From positions 1 through 43,785 of the forward strand of contig CAKZVT010000033.1 in assembly GCA_937922435.1 (NCBI GenBank): a stretch of 43,785 bases of DNA, given 5' to 3'. Position numbers and translations under genes: made by a program. This DNA comes from an uncultured Prevotella sp. Its GTDB lineage: Bacteria > Bacteroidota > Bacteroidia > Bacteroidales > Bacteroidaceae. Numbering within the stretch: position 1 is the first letter of the stretch; every line of letters starts with the position of its first letter. This document shows, piece after piece, positions 31,454 to 39,303 of this stretch. The notes beneath the pieces were generated by a model, which had not been told where the DNA came from, searched no databases, and saw only the letters and a list, made by a program, of their open reading frames with translations.

Positions 31454-32281
31454 TTATTTCTTATTAGCTCTTTCTATGATATACTTGTTAGAAAGCTTCT
31501 TCGGTGCCCTAGTCTTGAGACCCTTAGCATACAAGCCCTTACGTGAGCGTGGGTGGCCTCCTGACTGACGGCCTTCACCACCACCCATCGGGTGGTCATG
31601 CGGGTTCATTACTACACCACGGTTGTGAGGACGACGTCCGAGCCAGCGTGAACGTCCAGCTTTACCAGACTGCTCAAGAGCATGGTCAGAGTTTCCTACA
31701 CTACCTACCGTTGCCTTACAAGCACTCAATATCTGGCGAGTCTCGCCAGAAGGGAGCTTAACAACGCAATAACTGCCTTCACGAGAAGTCAACTGAGCAA
31801 AATTACCTGCCGAACGAACGAGCAAAGCACCCTGTCCGGGACGCAATTCAATATTATGAATCACCGTACCGACCGGGATGTTGGCCAAAGGAAGCGCGTT
31901 GCCAATCTCAGGTGCCGCATCCTTTCCTGACATCAGGGTTGCACCAACCTGCAGTCCGTTAGGAGCAATAATGTAACGTTTTTCACCATCTGCATAATAC
32001 AACAAAGCGATACGAGCCGAGCGGTTCGGATCGTATTCGATTGTCTTAACTACAGCAGGAACACCATCTTTCTCACGTTTGAAGTCGATGAAACGATACT
32101 TTCTCTTATGACCACCGCCGAGATAGCGCATTGTCATCTTTCCTGTATTGTTTCGACCACCGGTAGAACGTTTACCGTAAACGAGAGACTTCTCTGGTAC
32201 GGATGCAGTAATTTCCTCGAACGTACCAATAATCTTGTGTCTTTGACCCGGAGTTACCGGTTTGAATTTACGTACTGCCAT
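31454..32281 (-). CDS. rplB: 50S ribosomal protein L2
   Basis: 275 residues. N-terminal OB-fold and SH3-like domains; the conserved C-terminal region GVVMNPHDHPMGGGEGRQSG holds the histidine near the peptidyl-transferase centre. Essential for subunit joining. Confidence 0.97.
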   Translation of the reverse strand: MAVRKFKPVTPGQRHKIIGTFEEITASVPEKSLVYGKRSTGGRNNTGKMTMRYLGGGHKRKYRFIDFKREKDGVPAVVKTIEYDPNRSARIALLYYADGEKRYIIAPNGLQVGATLMSGKDAAPEIGNALPLANIPVGTVIHNIELRPGQGALLVRSAGNFAQLTSREGSYCVVKLPSGETRQILSACKATVGSVGNSDHALEQSGKAGRSRWLGRRPHNRGVVMNPHDHPMGGGEGRQSGGHPRSRKGLYAKGLKTRAPKKLSNKYIIERANKK

Positions 32282-32289
32282 TTTTTATT

Positions 32290-32583
32290 TCAGATATTGC
32301 TGTAAAAATCAATTGTATCGCCCTCTTTAAGAGTAACGATTGCCTTCTTGTATGCGTTCTTCTGACCTTTGATTAGTCCGGCTTTGGTGTAACGGGCTGA
32401 ACGCTTGCCTGCGTAACGCATCGTATTGACGTCTTCTACTGTGACGCCGTACAGACTTTCGACTTCTTTCTTAATCTGGAGTTTGTCTGCTTCCGGGCGA
32501 ACAATGAAGCCGTAGCGGTTAGGCCACTTGTCTGTAATCTTGGTCATCTTCTCAGTGACCAATGGTTTTATGATAAATGCCAT
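32290..32583 (-). CDS. rplW: 50S ribosomal protein L23
   Basis: 97 residues: IKPLVTEKMTKITDKWPNRY, then DVNTMRYAGKRSARYTKAGL. Docks trigger factor and SRP at the tunnel exit. Eight bases before rplB. Confidence 0.96.
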   Translation of the reverse strand: MAFIIKPLVTEKMTKITDKWPNRYGFIVRPEADKLQIKKEVESLYGVTVEDVNTMRYAGKRSARYTKAGLIKGQKNAYKKAIVTLKEGDTIDFYSNI

Positions 32584-32599
32584 AATACTTTTCTCCTTC

Positions 32600-33229
32600 T
32601 TACTTGTTTAAGACTTCGTCGATTGCCTTCAGCGAATTCTCAGTCATGACAAGCACGTCGGCATCCAACACCTTGTAAGTGTTAAGCGTCGACGCGAGCA
32701 TAACTTGGGTACGCTGCAAATTACGAGCCGACAAATATACGTTTTTATTTGCTTCCGGCAAAAGGAAGAGCAGTTTCTTGCCGTCAACTTTAAGATTTTT
32801 AGTAATATTTACAAAATCTTTCGTTTTTGGAGCATCAAAACTGAAGTCCTCCACTACGACAATCGCATTCTCTTTCGCCTTGTATGACAAAGCGCTCTTG
32901 CGTGCCAACAATGTAGTTTTATGATTTATCTTGATGCTGTAATCACGGGGCTGGGGACCGAATACACGTCCACCACCTCTAAGCAACGGAGAATTGATGT
33001 CGCCACGACGTGCGCCACCACCACCTTTCTGGCGGCCAAGCTTACGAGTAGAACCAGCATGCTCGCTTCTCTCCTTTGCCTTGGCGGTACCCTGGCGCTG
33101 AGCAGCCATATAACGCTTCACGTCAAGATAGATAACATGGTCGTTAGGTTCAATTCCGAAGACAGATTCGTTTAACGTAACCTTTCTCCCAGTGTCTTCA
33201 CCTTTGATATTTAATACGTTAATTTCCAT
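32600..33229 (-). CDS. rplD: 50S ribosomal protein L4
   Basis: 209 residues. The tunnel-lining loop RKLGRQKGGGGARRGDINSP is intact. In E. coli L4 represses the S10 operon through its leader. Overlaps the rplC stop by one base. Confidence 0.96.
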   Translation of the reverse strand: MEINVLNIKGEDTGRKVTLNESVFGIEPNDHVIYLDVKRYMAAQRQGTAKAKERSEHAGSTRKLGRQKGGGGARRGDINSPLLRGGGRVFGPQPRDYSIKINHKTTLLARKSALSYKAKENAIVVVEDFSFDAPKTKDFVNITKNLKVDGKKLLFLLPEANKNVYLSARNLQRTQVMLASTLNTYKVLDADVLVMTENSLKAIDEVLNK

Positions 33230-33843
33230 TATTTCTCAATTAAAACGGTTGAACCTTTGCAACCAGCAACACTACCTTTCACAAGAATGAGGTTATGCTC
33301 TGGTATTACTTTTAACACTCTGAGGTTCTGGGTTGTCACCCTGTCACCTCCCATTTGTCCGGCCATGCGCATTCCCTTGAAGACCTTGGCAGGATAAGAA
33401 CATGCACCGATAGAACCCGGCTTGCGCGCACGGTCGTCCTGACCGTGGGTGCTCTGTCCTACACCGCCGAAGCCATGACGCTTCATGACGCCTTGGAAAC
33501 CTTTACCCTTTGAAGTACCTACAACGTCAACAAAAGTGGTGTCGTTGAAGATGTCAACGGTGATGGTGTCACCGAGATTGTACTCCTCGTCAAACTTGAA
33601 CTCGGCCAAGTGTCTCTTTGGCGTTGTACCCGCTTTCTTGAACACTCCCAGCATAGGCTTCGTGGTGTTCTTTTCCTTAGCTTCGCCGAAGCCAAGCTGA
33701 ACAGCCTTGTAGCCGTCTTTCTCGACAGTCTTCACCTGGGTTACAACACAAGGACCAGCTTCGATAACAGTGCACGGCACATTCTTGCCGTCGGCACTGA
33801 AAACGGATGTCATTCCGATTTTTCTTCCAATTAATCCTGGCAT
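33229..33843 (-). CDS. rplC: 50S ribosomal protein L3
   Basis: 204 residues: PGLIGRKIGMTSVFSADGKN, then GKGFQGVMKRHGFGGVGQST, then RKPGSIGACSYPAKVFKGMR. An early 23S binder whose loop approaches the peptidyl-transferase centre; Q in VGQSTHGQD marks the site methylated in other bacteria. Confidence 0.97.
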   Translation of the reverse strand: MPGLIGRKIGMTSVFSADGKNVPCTVIEAGPCVVTQVKTVEKDGYKAVQLGFGEAKEKNTTKPMLGVFKKAGTTPKRHLAEFKFDEEYNLGDTITVDIFNDTTFVDVVGTSKGKGFQGVMKRHGFGGVGQSTHGQDDRARKPGSIGACSYPAKVFKGMRMAGQMGGDRVTTQNLRVLKVIPEHNLILVKGSVAGCKGSTVLIEK

Positions 33844-33865
33844 TTCAATTAATATTTAATTAACA

Positions 33866-34171
33866 CTATACTTTGATTTCAACTTCAACACCGCTCGGCA
33901 ACTCAAGTTTCATGAGCGCGTCCACTGTCTTTGCGGTAGAGCTGTAAATATCGATTAGACGCTTGTAATCGCTAAGCTGGAACTGCTCGCGCGCCTTCTT
34001 GTTCACGAACGTACTGCGGTTTACAGTGAAAATGCGCTTGTGCGTAGGCAGAGGTATAGGACCGCTGACGATAGCACCTGTAGCCTTTACGGCCTTAACG
34101 ATTTTTTCAGCCGACTTGTCAACCAACTTATGGTCGTATGACTTCAGCTTGATTCTGATTTTCTGACTCAT
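33866..34171 (-). CDS. rpsJ: 30S ribosomal protein S10
   Basis: 101 residues, normal: RIKLKSYDHKLVDKSAEKIV, then GPIPLPTHKRIFTVNRSTFV. Head protein that also joins transcription antitermination (NusE). First gene of the S10 segment, 98 bases after fusA; no tuf stands between. Confidence 0.97.
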   Translation of the reverse strand: MSQKIRIKLKSYDHKLVDKSAEKIVKAVKATGAIVSGPIPLPTHKRIFTVNRSTFVNKKAREQFQLSDYKRLIDIYSSTAKTVDALMKLELPSGVEVEIKV

Positions 34172-34197
34172 AGTTTTAATTTGTTATTAAAATTAGA

Positions 34198-34257
34198 TTT
34201 TTGAAGAGAGGAGGTACGCCCGTTAAGAGTCATTCGCTAACGTGACGCCTCACTCCC
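34198..34257 (-). promoter_or_regulatory. Possible leader hairpin between fusA and rpsJ
   Basis: On the minus strand GAGG, then CGTTA, pair with TAACG, then CCTC, around a ~12-base loop, with an imperfect internal loop. It is the only structured stretch in the 98-base gap and could be a control site for the S10 segment. Evidence is weak. Confidence 0.35.
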
Positions 34258-34269
34258 TTTATTTGTTGG

Positions 34270-36387
34270 TTATACCAAATCCACGCGTCCCTTGATTTCC
34301 TCAAGCACGGTCTTAGCTATCGTACTTGACAGAGGAGCGTGATGGTCGTACTCCATAGAACTAGTCGCACGTCCTGAAGTAATGGTACGGAGAGCTGTCA
34401 CGTAGCCGAACATCTCTGCCAGCGGAACCATCGCCTTGATGATGCGCGCACCGCTACGTGTCTCATCCATGCCTTCTACCTGACCACGGCGCTTGTTCAA
34501 GTCTCCGATTACATCACCCATGTTTTCTTCAGGCGTAACAACCTCAAGTTTCATGATGGGTTCCATCAATACGGGACCTGCCTTTACACAAGCGTTCTTA
34601 TACGCATTGATTGCCGCGATTTCGAACGACAACTGGTCAGAGTCTACCGGGTGGAACGAGCCGTCAAGCAGTGTGACCTTCAGGCTATCCATCGGATAAC
34701 CGCCGAGCACGCCGCTCTTCATTGCTGTCTCAAAACCTTTCTGCACAGAAGGTATGAATTCCTTAGGAATGTTACCACCCTTAACCTCGTTGATGAACTG
34801 CAATCCGCCTTCCTTGAAGTCCTCGTCAATCGGGCCTACGTTTACTATGATGTCGGCGAACTTACCGCGTCCACCGCTCTGCTTCTTGTAAACCTCGCGG
34901 AGGTTGACGGTCTTCGTGATAGCCTCCTTGTAGTTAACCTGCGGCTTGCCTTGGTTGCACTCTACCTTGAACTCCCTCTTCAGGCGGTCAAGGATGATGT
35001 CGAGGTGAAGCTCACCCATACCAGAAATGACGGTCTGGCCGCTCTGCTCGTCAGTATGCACGGTGAACGTCGGGTCTTCCTCTGCAAGCTTTGCAAGGCC
35101 GATGCCCAGCTTGTCAACGTCAGCCTGGCTCTTCGGCTCTACGGCGATACCGATGACAGGGTCAGGGAAGGTTATCGACTCAAGCACGATAGGATGTGCC
35201 TCGTCGCAGAGGGTGTCACCTGTGCGGATATCCTTGAATCCAACGCCTGCGCCAATGTCGCCGGCATCGATTGCATCCATGGGCACCTGCTTGTTCGAGT
35301 TCATCTGGAACAGACGGCTCACACGCTCCTTCTTGCCCGAACGGGTATTGTAGACGTATGAACCAGACTCCACTTTACCCGAATATACGCGGAAGAACAC
35401 AAGGCGGCCAACATACGGGTCGGTAGCAATCTTGAATGCAAGAGCCGATGTCGGAGCGTCCTCTGACGGCTTGCGGTCTTCCTCCTCGCCAGTCGTCGGG
35501 TTTGTACCAACGATGTTCGGTGTGTCAAGCGGCGACGGCAGGAATGCGCAAATGTAATCGAGCAAAGTCTGCACGCCCTTGTTCTTGAACGAAGAGCCGC
35601 AGAGCATCGGAGTGCACTGCATAGACAAAGTTCCCTTGCGGATAGCCGCGATGACTTCCTCTTCGGTAATAGTATTGGGGTCGTCAAAATATTTCTCCAT
35701 GAGAGCCTCGTCATACTCGGCTGCGGCCTCGAGGAGCTTGCCTCTCCACTCTTCAGCCTCGTCCTTGAGGTCGGCGGGTATGTCGTCTATTTCGAACTCT
35801 GCGCCCTGAGTCTCGTCATGCCAATAGATAGCCTTCATCTTGATGAGGTCAACGAGTCCCTTGAATGTCTCCTCGCTGCCGATAGGGATAACCAATGACA
35901 CAGGATTAGCGCCGAGCACTTCCTTCATCTGGCGGAGTACATCGAAATAGTCCGCACCGGAACGGTCCATCTTGTTTACATATCCAAGACGCGGAACGTT
36001 GTACTTGTCAGCCTGGCGCCATACTGTCTCTGACTGGGGCTGAACGCCGCCGACAGCGCAATATGTAGCCACAGCTCCGTCGAGCACGCGCAAAGAGCGC
36101 TCCACCTCGGCGGTGAAGTCAACGTGTCCCGGAGTGTCAATCAAGTTTATCTTGAACTGCTTGTTGTCATAATGCCAATAGCACGTGGTGGCCGCAGAGG
36201 TGATGGTTATACCACGCTCCTGCTCCTGCGCCATCCAGTCCATCGTAGCAGCACCGTCATGAACCTCGCCGATCTTGTGAGTCTTACCCGTGTAATAAAG
36301 GATACGCTCCGAAGTCGTTGTCTTACCGGCGTCGATGTGAGCCATGATGCCGATGTTGCGGGTCAAATGTAAGTCTTGCTTTGCCAT
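34270..36387 (-). CDS. fusA: Translation elongation factor G
   Basis: 705 residues, full length. GTPase domain with P-loop AHIDAGKTTTSER (16-28), DTPGHVDF and NKMDRSGAD; then domains II-V ending KTVLEEIKGRVDL. Moves tRNA-mRNA through the ribosome after peptide transfer and helps recycle it. As the fusA of the str-type cluster it is most likely the housekeeping copy. Confidence 0.97.
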   Translation of the reverse strand: MAKQDLHLTRNIGIMAHIDAGKTTTSERILYYTGKTHKIGEVHDGAATMDWMAQEQERGITITSAATTCYWHYDNKQFKINLIDTPGHVDFTAEVERSLRVLDGAVATYCAVGGVQPQSETVWRQADKYNVPRLGYVNKMDRSGADYFDVLRQMKEVLGANPVSLVIPIGSEETFKGLVDLIKMKAIYWHDETQGAEFEIDDIPADLKDEAEEWRGKLLEAAAEYDEALMEKYFDDPNTITEEEVIAAIRKGTLSMQCTPMLCGSSFKNKGVQTLLDYICAFLPSPLDTPNIVGTNPTTGEEEDRKPSEDAPTSALAFKIATDPYVGRLVFFRVYSGKVESGSYVYNTRSGKKERVSRLFQMNSNKQVPMDAIDAGDIGAGVGFKDIRTGDTLCDEAHPIVLESITFPDPVIGIAVEPKSQADVDKLGIGLAKLAEEDPTFTVHTDEQSGQTVISGMGELHLDIILDRLKREFKVECNQGKPQVNYKEAITKTVNLREVYKKQSGGRGKFADIIVNVGPIDEDFKEGGLQFINEVKGGNIPKEFIPSVQKGFETAMKSGVLGGYPMDSLKVTLLDGSFHPVDSDQLSFEIAAINAYKNACVKAGPVLMEPIMKLEVVTPEENMGDVIGDLNKRRGQVEGMDETRSGARIIKAMVPLAEMFGYVTALRTITSGRATSSMEYDHHAPLSSTIAKTVLEEIKGRVDLV

Positions 36388-36410
36388 GTTTCTTTTTACC
36401 TAACTATGTT

Positions 36411-36887
36411 TTAAAACCTGAAGTGTGCAAACGCACGGTTAGCCTCGGCCATACGGTGCATGTCCTCCTTGCGCTTGAAAGCGCCTCCCTGGTTGTTGTA
36501 AGCATCCATGATTTCTGCTGCGAGCTTGTCGGCCATAGTCTTGCCGCCGCGCTTGCGTGCGAAGTTAATCAGGTTCTTCATCGAGATGCTTTCCTTGCGG
36601 TCTGGGCGGATTTCCGTAGGAACCTGGAATGTAGCACCACCGATACGGCGGCTCTTCACCTCAACCTGCGGAGTGATGTTGTCGAGTGCGGCCTTCCATA
36701 TGTCGAGAGCCGACTTTTCCTCGTTAGCCATCTTCTCCTTTACGGTGTCCAATGCTTTGTAGAAAATCTCATAAGATGTATTCTTCTTTCCGTCATACAT
36801 CAAATGATTAACGAACTTTGAGACCTTTTGGTCGTTGTACACGGGATCCGGCAGAATCACGCGCTTCTTTGGTTTTGCTTTTCTCAT
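36411..36887 (-). CDS. rpsG: 30S ribosomal protein S7
   Basis: 158 residues: MRKAKPKKRVILPDPVYNDQ, KFVNHLMYDGKKNTSYEIFY, and AEANRAFAHFRF at the end. Organises the 30S head and the E-site. The 151-base gap from rpsL is where S7 binds its own mRNA in E. coli. Confidence 0.97.
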   Translation of the reverse strand: MRKAKPKKRVILPDPVYNDQKVSKFVNHLMYDGKKNTSYEIFYKALDTVKEKMANEEKSALDIWKAALDNITPQVEVKSRRIGGATFQVPTEIRPDRKESISMKNLINFARKRGGKTMADKLAAEIMDAYNNQGGAFKRKEDMHRMAEANRAFAHFRF

Positions 36888-37038
36888 TTCTTTGTTTGAA
36901 AATAATTCTGCATGGGGCTGTTCACTTGTTCTTCAGCTTTCCCTCTGGAAACGCTTACTCAACCTTTATAACAATTCTCCAGCAAAACGTTGATTAAAAT
37001 GTCTGTTGTGTCCTCAATCGCCGTTTGGCAAGGCGTTA

Positions 37039-37419
37039 TTACTTCTTAGCCTTAGGACGCTTTGCTCCGTACTTTGAACGGCGCTGTGTGCGGTTAGCCA
37101 CGCCTGCGGTGTCAAGAGTACCGCGGACGATGTGGTAACGTACACCAGGGAGGTCCTTCACACGGCCGCCACGCACAAGCACGATAGAGTGCTCCTGAAG
37201 GTTGTGTCCCTCTCCCGGTATGTAGGAGTTCACTTCCTTCTGGTTTGTCAAACGGACACGGGCAACCTTACGCATTGCAGAGTTAGGTTTCTTCGGGGTT
37301 GTTGTGTACACACGAACACATACGCCGCGACGCTGCGGACATGAGTCCAACGCCGGCGATTTGCTCTTGTCAACAAGCGCCTTTCTACCTTTTCTTACCA
37401 ATTGTTGAATTGTAGGCAT
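37039..37419 (-). CDS. rpsL: 30S ribosomal protein S12
   Basis: 126 residues. Decoding-centre protein with YTTTPKKPNSAMRKVARVRL and RGGRVKDLPGVRYH. The lysines at the main streptomycin-resistance positions (K43 and K88) are both present, i.e. wild type there. A TACCTTTG -7 box is at 37508-37501, about 80 bases upstream, without a well-spaced -33 TTTG. First gene of the long minus-strand block. Confidence 0.97.
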   Translation of the reverse strand: MPTIQQLVRKGRKALVDKSKSPALDSCPQRRGVCVRVYTTTPKKPNSAMRKVARVRLTNQKEVNSYIPGEGHNLQEHSIVLVRGGRVKDLPGVRYHIVRGTLDTAGVANRTQRRSKYGAKRPKAKK

Positions 37420-37500
37420 TGTTGTTAATTTTTAGTTATATATTTATTTTTGTTATTGTCACGACTAAGCATGGCTCGGACACAAGCCATATTTGGGCTG

Positions 37501-37508
37501 CAAAGGTA
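37501..37508 (-). promoter_or_regulatory. -7 box upstream of rpsL
   Basis: TACCTTTG on the minus strand, placed after the terminator of the DUF3467 gene and ~80 bases before rpsL. The nearest CAAA (37521-37524) is only 12 bases away, too close for a normal -33 element. Confidence 0.5.
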
Positions 37509-37544
37509 CGAATAATTATTCAAACTACCTAATTATAAAGAATG

Positions 37545-37590
37545 ACAAAAGCCTATACTGCCAAAAAATTCAAGCAATATAGGCTTTATT
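37545..37590 (-). terminator. Terminator after the DUF3467 gene
   Basis: A 10-bp stem (37548-37557 with 37578-37587) with a ~20-base loop lies just after the stop codon and is followed by TTTTGTC on the minus strand. Confidence 0.75.
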
Positions 37591-37606
37591 AAAATAAATT
37601 AACTCT

Positions 37607-37924
37607 TTATGCTTCACCTTTGTTGATATTGAAAGGTGCGATAGTGCCTTTCTCCTGCTGCGGCATCTTGATTTGTCCGAAGGCGTTTTCATATCTTACG
37701 ATGTTGTCTTTCAAAGCCATAAGCAGCCGCTTGGCATGCTCCGGCGCGAGTATTACGCGCGACTTAACCATCGCTTTGGGCACTCCTGGCAGTATTCGCG
37801 CGAAATCGAGCACGAAATCCGAGCTTGAATGTGTTATTATTGCGAAGTTGGCGTATTCGCCCTGCGCCACGTCTTGAGGCAGCTCGATTTGGAACTGTCC
37901 CTGCTTGTTGTTATTGTTTTCCAT
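37607..37924 (-). CDS. DUF3467 family protein
   Basis: 105 residues, small and soluble, recognised as DUF3467 from the central pattern EYANFAIITHSSSDFVLDFA and LAPEHAKRLLMALKDNI. In many Bacteroidota this gene lies between rpoC and rpsL. Here the rpsL side is kept but the next gene upstream is trpS, so rpoBC is not adjacent. Function unknown. It has its own terminator. Confidence 0.85.
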   Translation of the reverse strand: MENNNNKQGQFQIELPQDVAQGEYANFAIITHSSSDFVLDFARILPGVPKAMVKSRVILAPEHAKRLLMALKDNIVRYENAFGQIKMPQQEKGTIAPFNINKGEA

Positions 37925-37959
37925 TTGCGTTATATATATTAATAAGGTGCAATCTTGCG

Positions 37960-38108
37960 AAATGAATAATGAACAATGAATAATGAATAATGAATAATGA
38001 ATAATCAGGCTACGCCTTGCACCTATTCAGCCATTGCAATCCACACATTCCATTATTCATCATTCATTTTTCATTTTTCATTATTCATTGTTCATTGTTC
38101 ATTTATTA
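37960..38108. repeat. Imperfect inverted repeat of ATGAATAATG units
   Basis: The left side (37960-38005) is a tandem run of AATGAATAATG-like units; the right side (38050-38108) is the same in reverse (CATTATTCATTGTTC units). The arms could pair imperfectly over ~40 bases. It fills the gap between DUF3467 and trpS and may end transcription of trpS. Confidence 0.8.
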
Positions 38109-39194
38109 TTTATTCCTGTACATTTCCGCCTGTTGGCGTATCAGCTCCAAGTCGTCGAAGTAGTTGATTTTCATGGCTTCGCGCACCTCGTGCAAGGTCT
38201 GCGCAGCCACCTCGCGCGCCGCTTCAGAACCTTTTTTGAGGATGTTGTACACCTCGGGGATGTCCTGTTCGAACTCGTGACGGCGCTGGCGGATAGGCTC
38301 AAGCTGGCGGTTGAGCACCTTGACGAGGAACTTCTTGCACTTCATGTCGCCCAATCCGCCGCGGCGGTAGTGGTCTTTCAGCTCGGCGATATTCTTGTAT
38401 TCAGGCCAAAAGTCGGCGAAGTCGTCCGCCGTGCTGAACGCGTCGAGGTATGTAAACACGGTGTTGCCCTCCACCTTTCCCGGGTCTTCCACGCGCAGGT
38501 GGCCGGGGTCGGTGTACATGCTCTTCACCTTCTGCTCCATCTCCTTGGCCGAATCAGACAGATAGATGCAATTGCCGAGACTCTTGCTCATCTTCGCCTT
38601 GCCGTCAGTTCCCGGCAGACGGCAGCACACAGAGTTGGTAGGCAGCATGATTTGCGGCTCTACCAGCACGTCGCCGTAAATGTAGTTAAAGCGTTTCACT
38701 ATTTCGCGCGTCTGCTCGAGCATCGGCTCCTGGTCCTCGCCGGCCGGCACGGTGGTAGCCTTGAAGGCCGTTATGTCGGCCGCCTGGCTTATGGGATAAG
38801 TGAAGAAGCCCACGGGTATGCTCGTCTCGAAGTTGCGCATCTGTATTTCAGTCTTCACCGTAGGGTTGCGCTGCAGGCGCGACACGGTAACAAGATTCAT
38901 AAAATAAACAGTCAATTCAGCCAACTCTGGGAGCATGGACTGCACGAAGAGCGTCACCTTCTGCGGGTCAAGCCCTGCCGAGAGGTAGTCGAGAGCCACC
39001 TCTATTATATTCTGGCGCACCTTCTCGGGGTTGTCGGCGTTGTCGGTCAACGCCTGGACGTCGGCTATGAACACGAACATCCGGTCGAAGTCGCCCTCGT
39101 TCTGAAGTTCCACGCGGCGGCGCAACGAGCCTACGTAGTGCCCCAAGTGCAGGCGCCCCGTAGGCCGGTCGCCCGTAAGTATGATTTTTCCCAT
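38106..39194 (-). CDS. trpS: Tryptophan-tRNA ligase
   Basis: 362 residues from MGKIILTGDRPTGRLHLGHY. An upstream in-frame ATG at 39236 was rejected since the -7 box TAAGTTTG (39241-39234) lies over it. Class I synthetase with HIGH-type motif LHLGH (15-19) and KMSKS at 201-205. Charges tRNA-Trp. The protein is somewhat longer than the ~330-residue common bacterial form and is of the kind found in Bacteroidota. Confidence 0.95.
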   Translation of the reverse strand: MGKIILTGDRPTGRLHLGHYVGSLRRRVELQNEGDFDRMFVFIADVQALTDNADNPEKVRQNIIEVALDYLSAGLDPQKVTLFVQSMLPELAELTVYFMNLVTVSRLQRNPTVKTEIQMRNFETSIPVGFFTYPISQAADITAFKATTVPAGEDQEPMLEQTREIVKRFNYIYGDVLVEPQIMLPTNSVCCRLPGTDGKAKMSKSLGNCIYLSDSAKEMEQKVKSMYTDPGHLRVEDPGKVEGNTVFTYLDAFSTADDFADFWPEYKNIAELKDHYRRGGLGDMKCKKFLVKVLNRQLEPIRQRRHEFEQDIPEVYNILKKGSEAAREVAAQTLHEVREAMKINYFDDLELIRQQAEMYRNK

Positions 39195-39303
39195 TTGATG
39201 TTTCCTTTCTGTAAATCCACAATTTATGAGCTGCAAACTTACAAATTTTTCATGAGAAAACAGAAGGGAAACACGTATTTAAACAAAATACCGGCAAAAA
39301 GCC

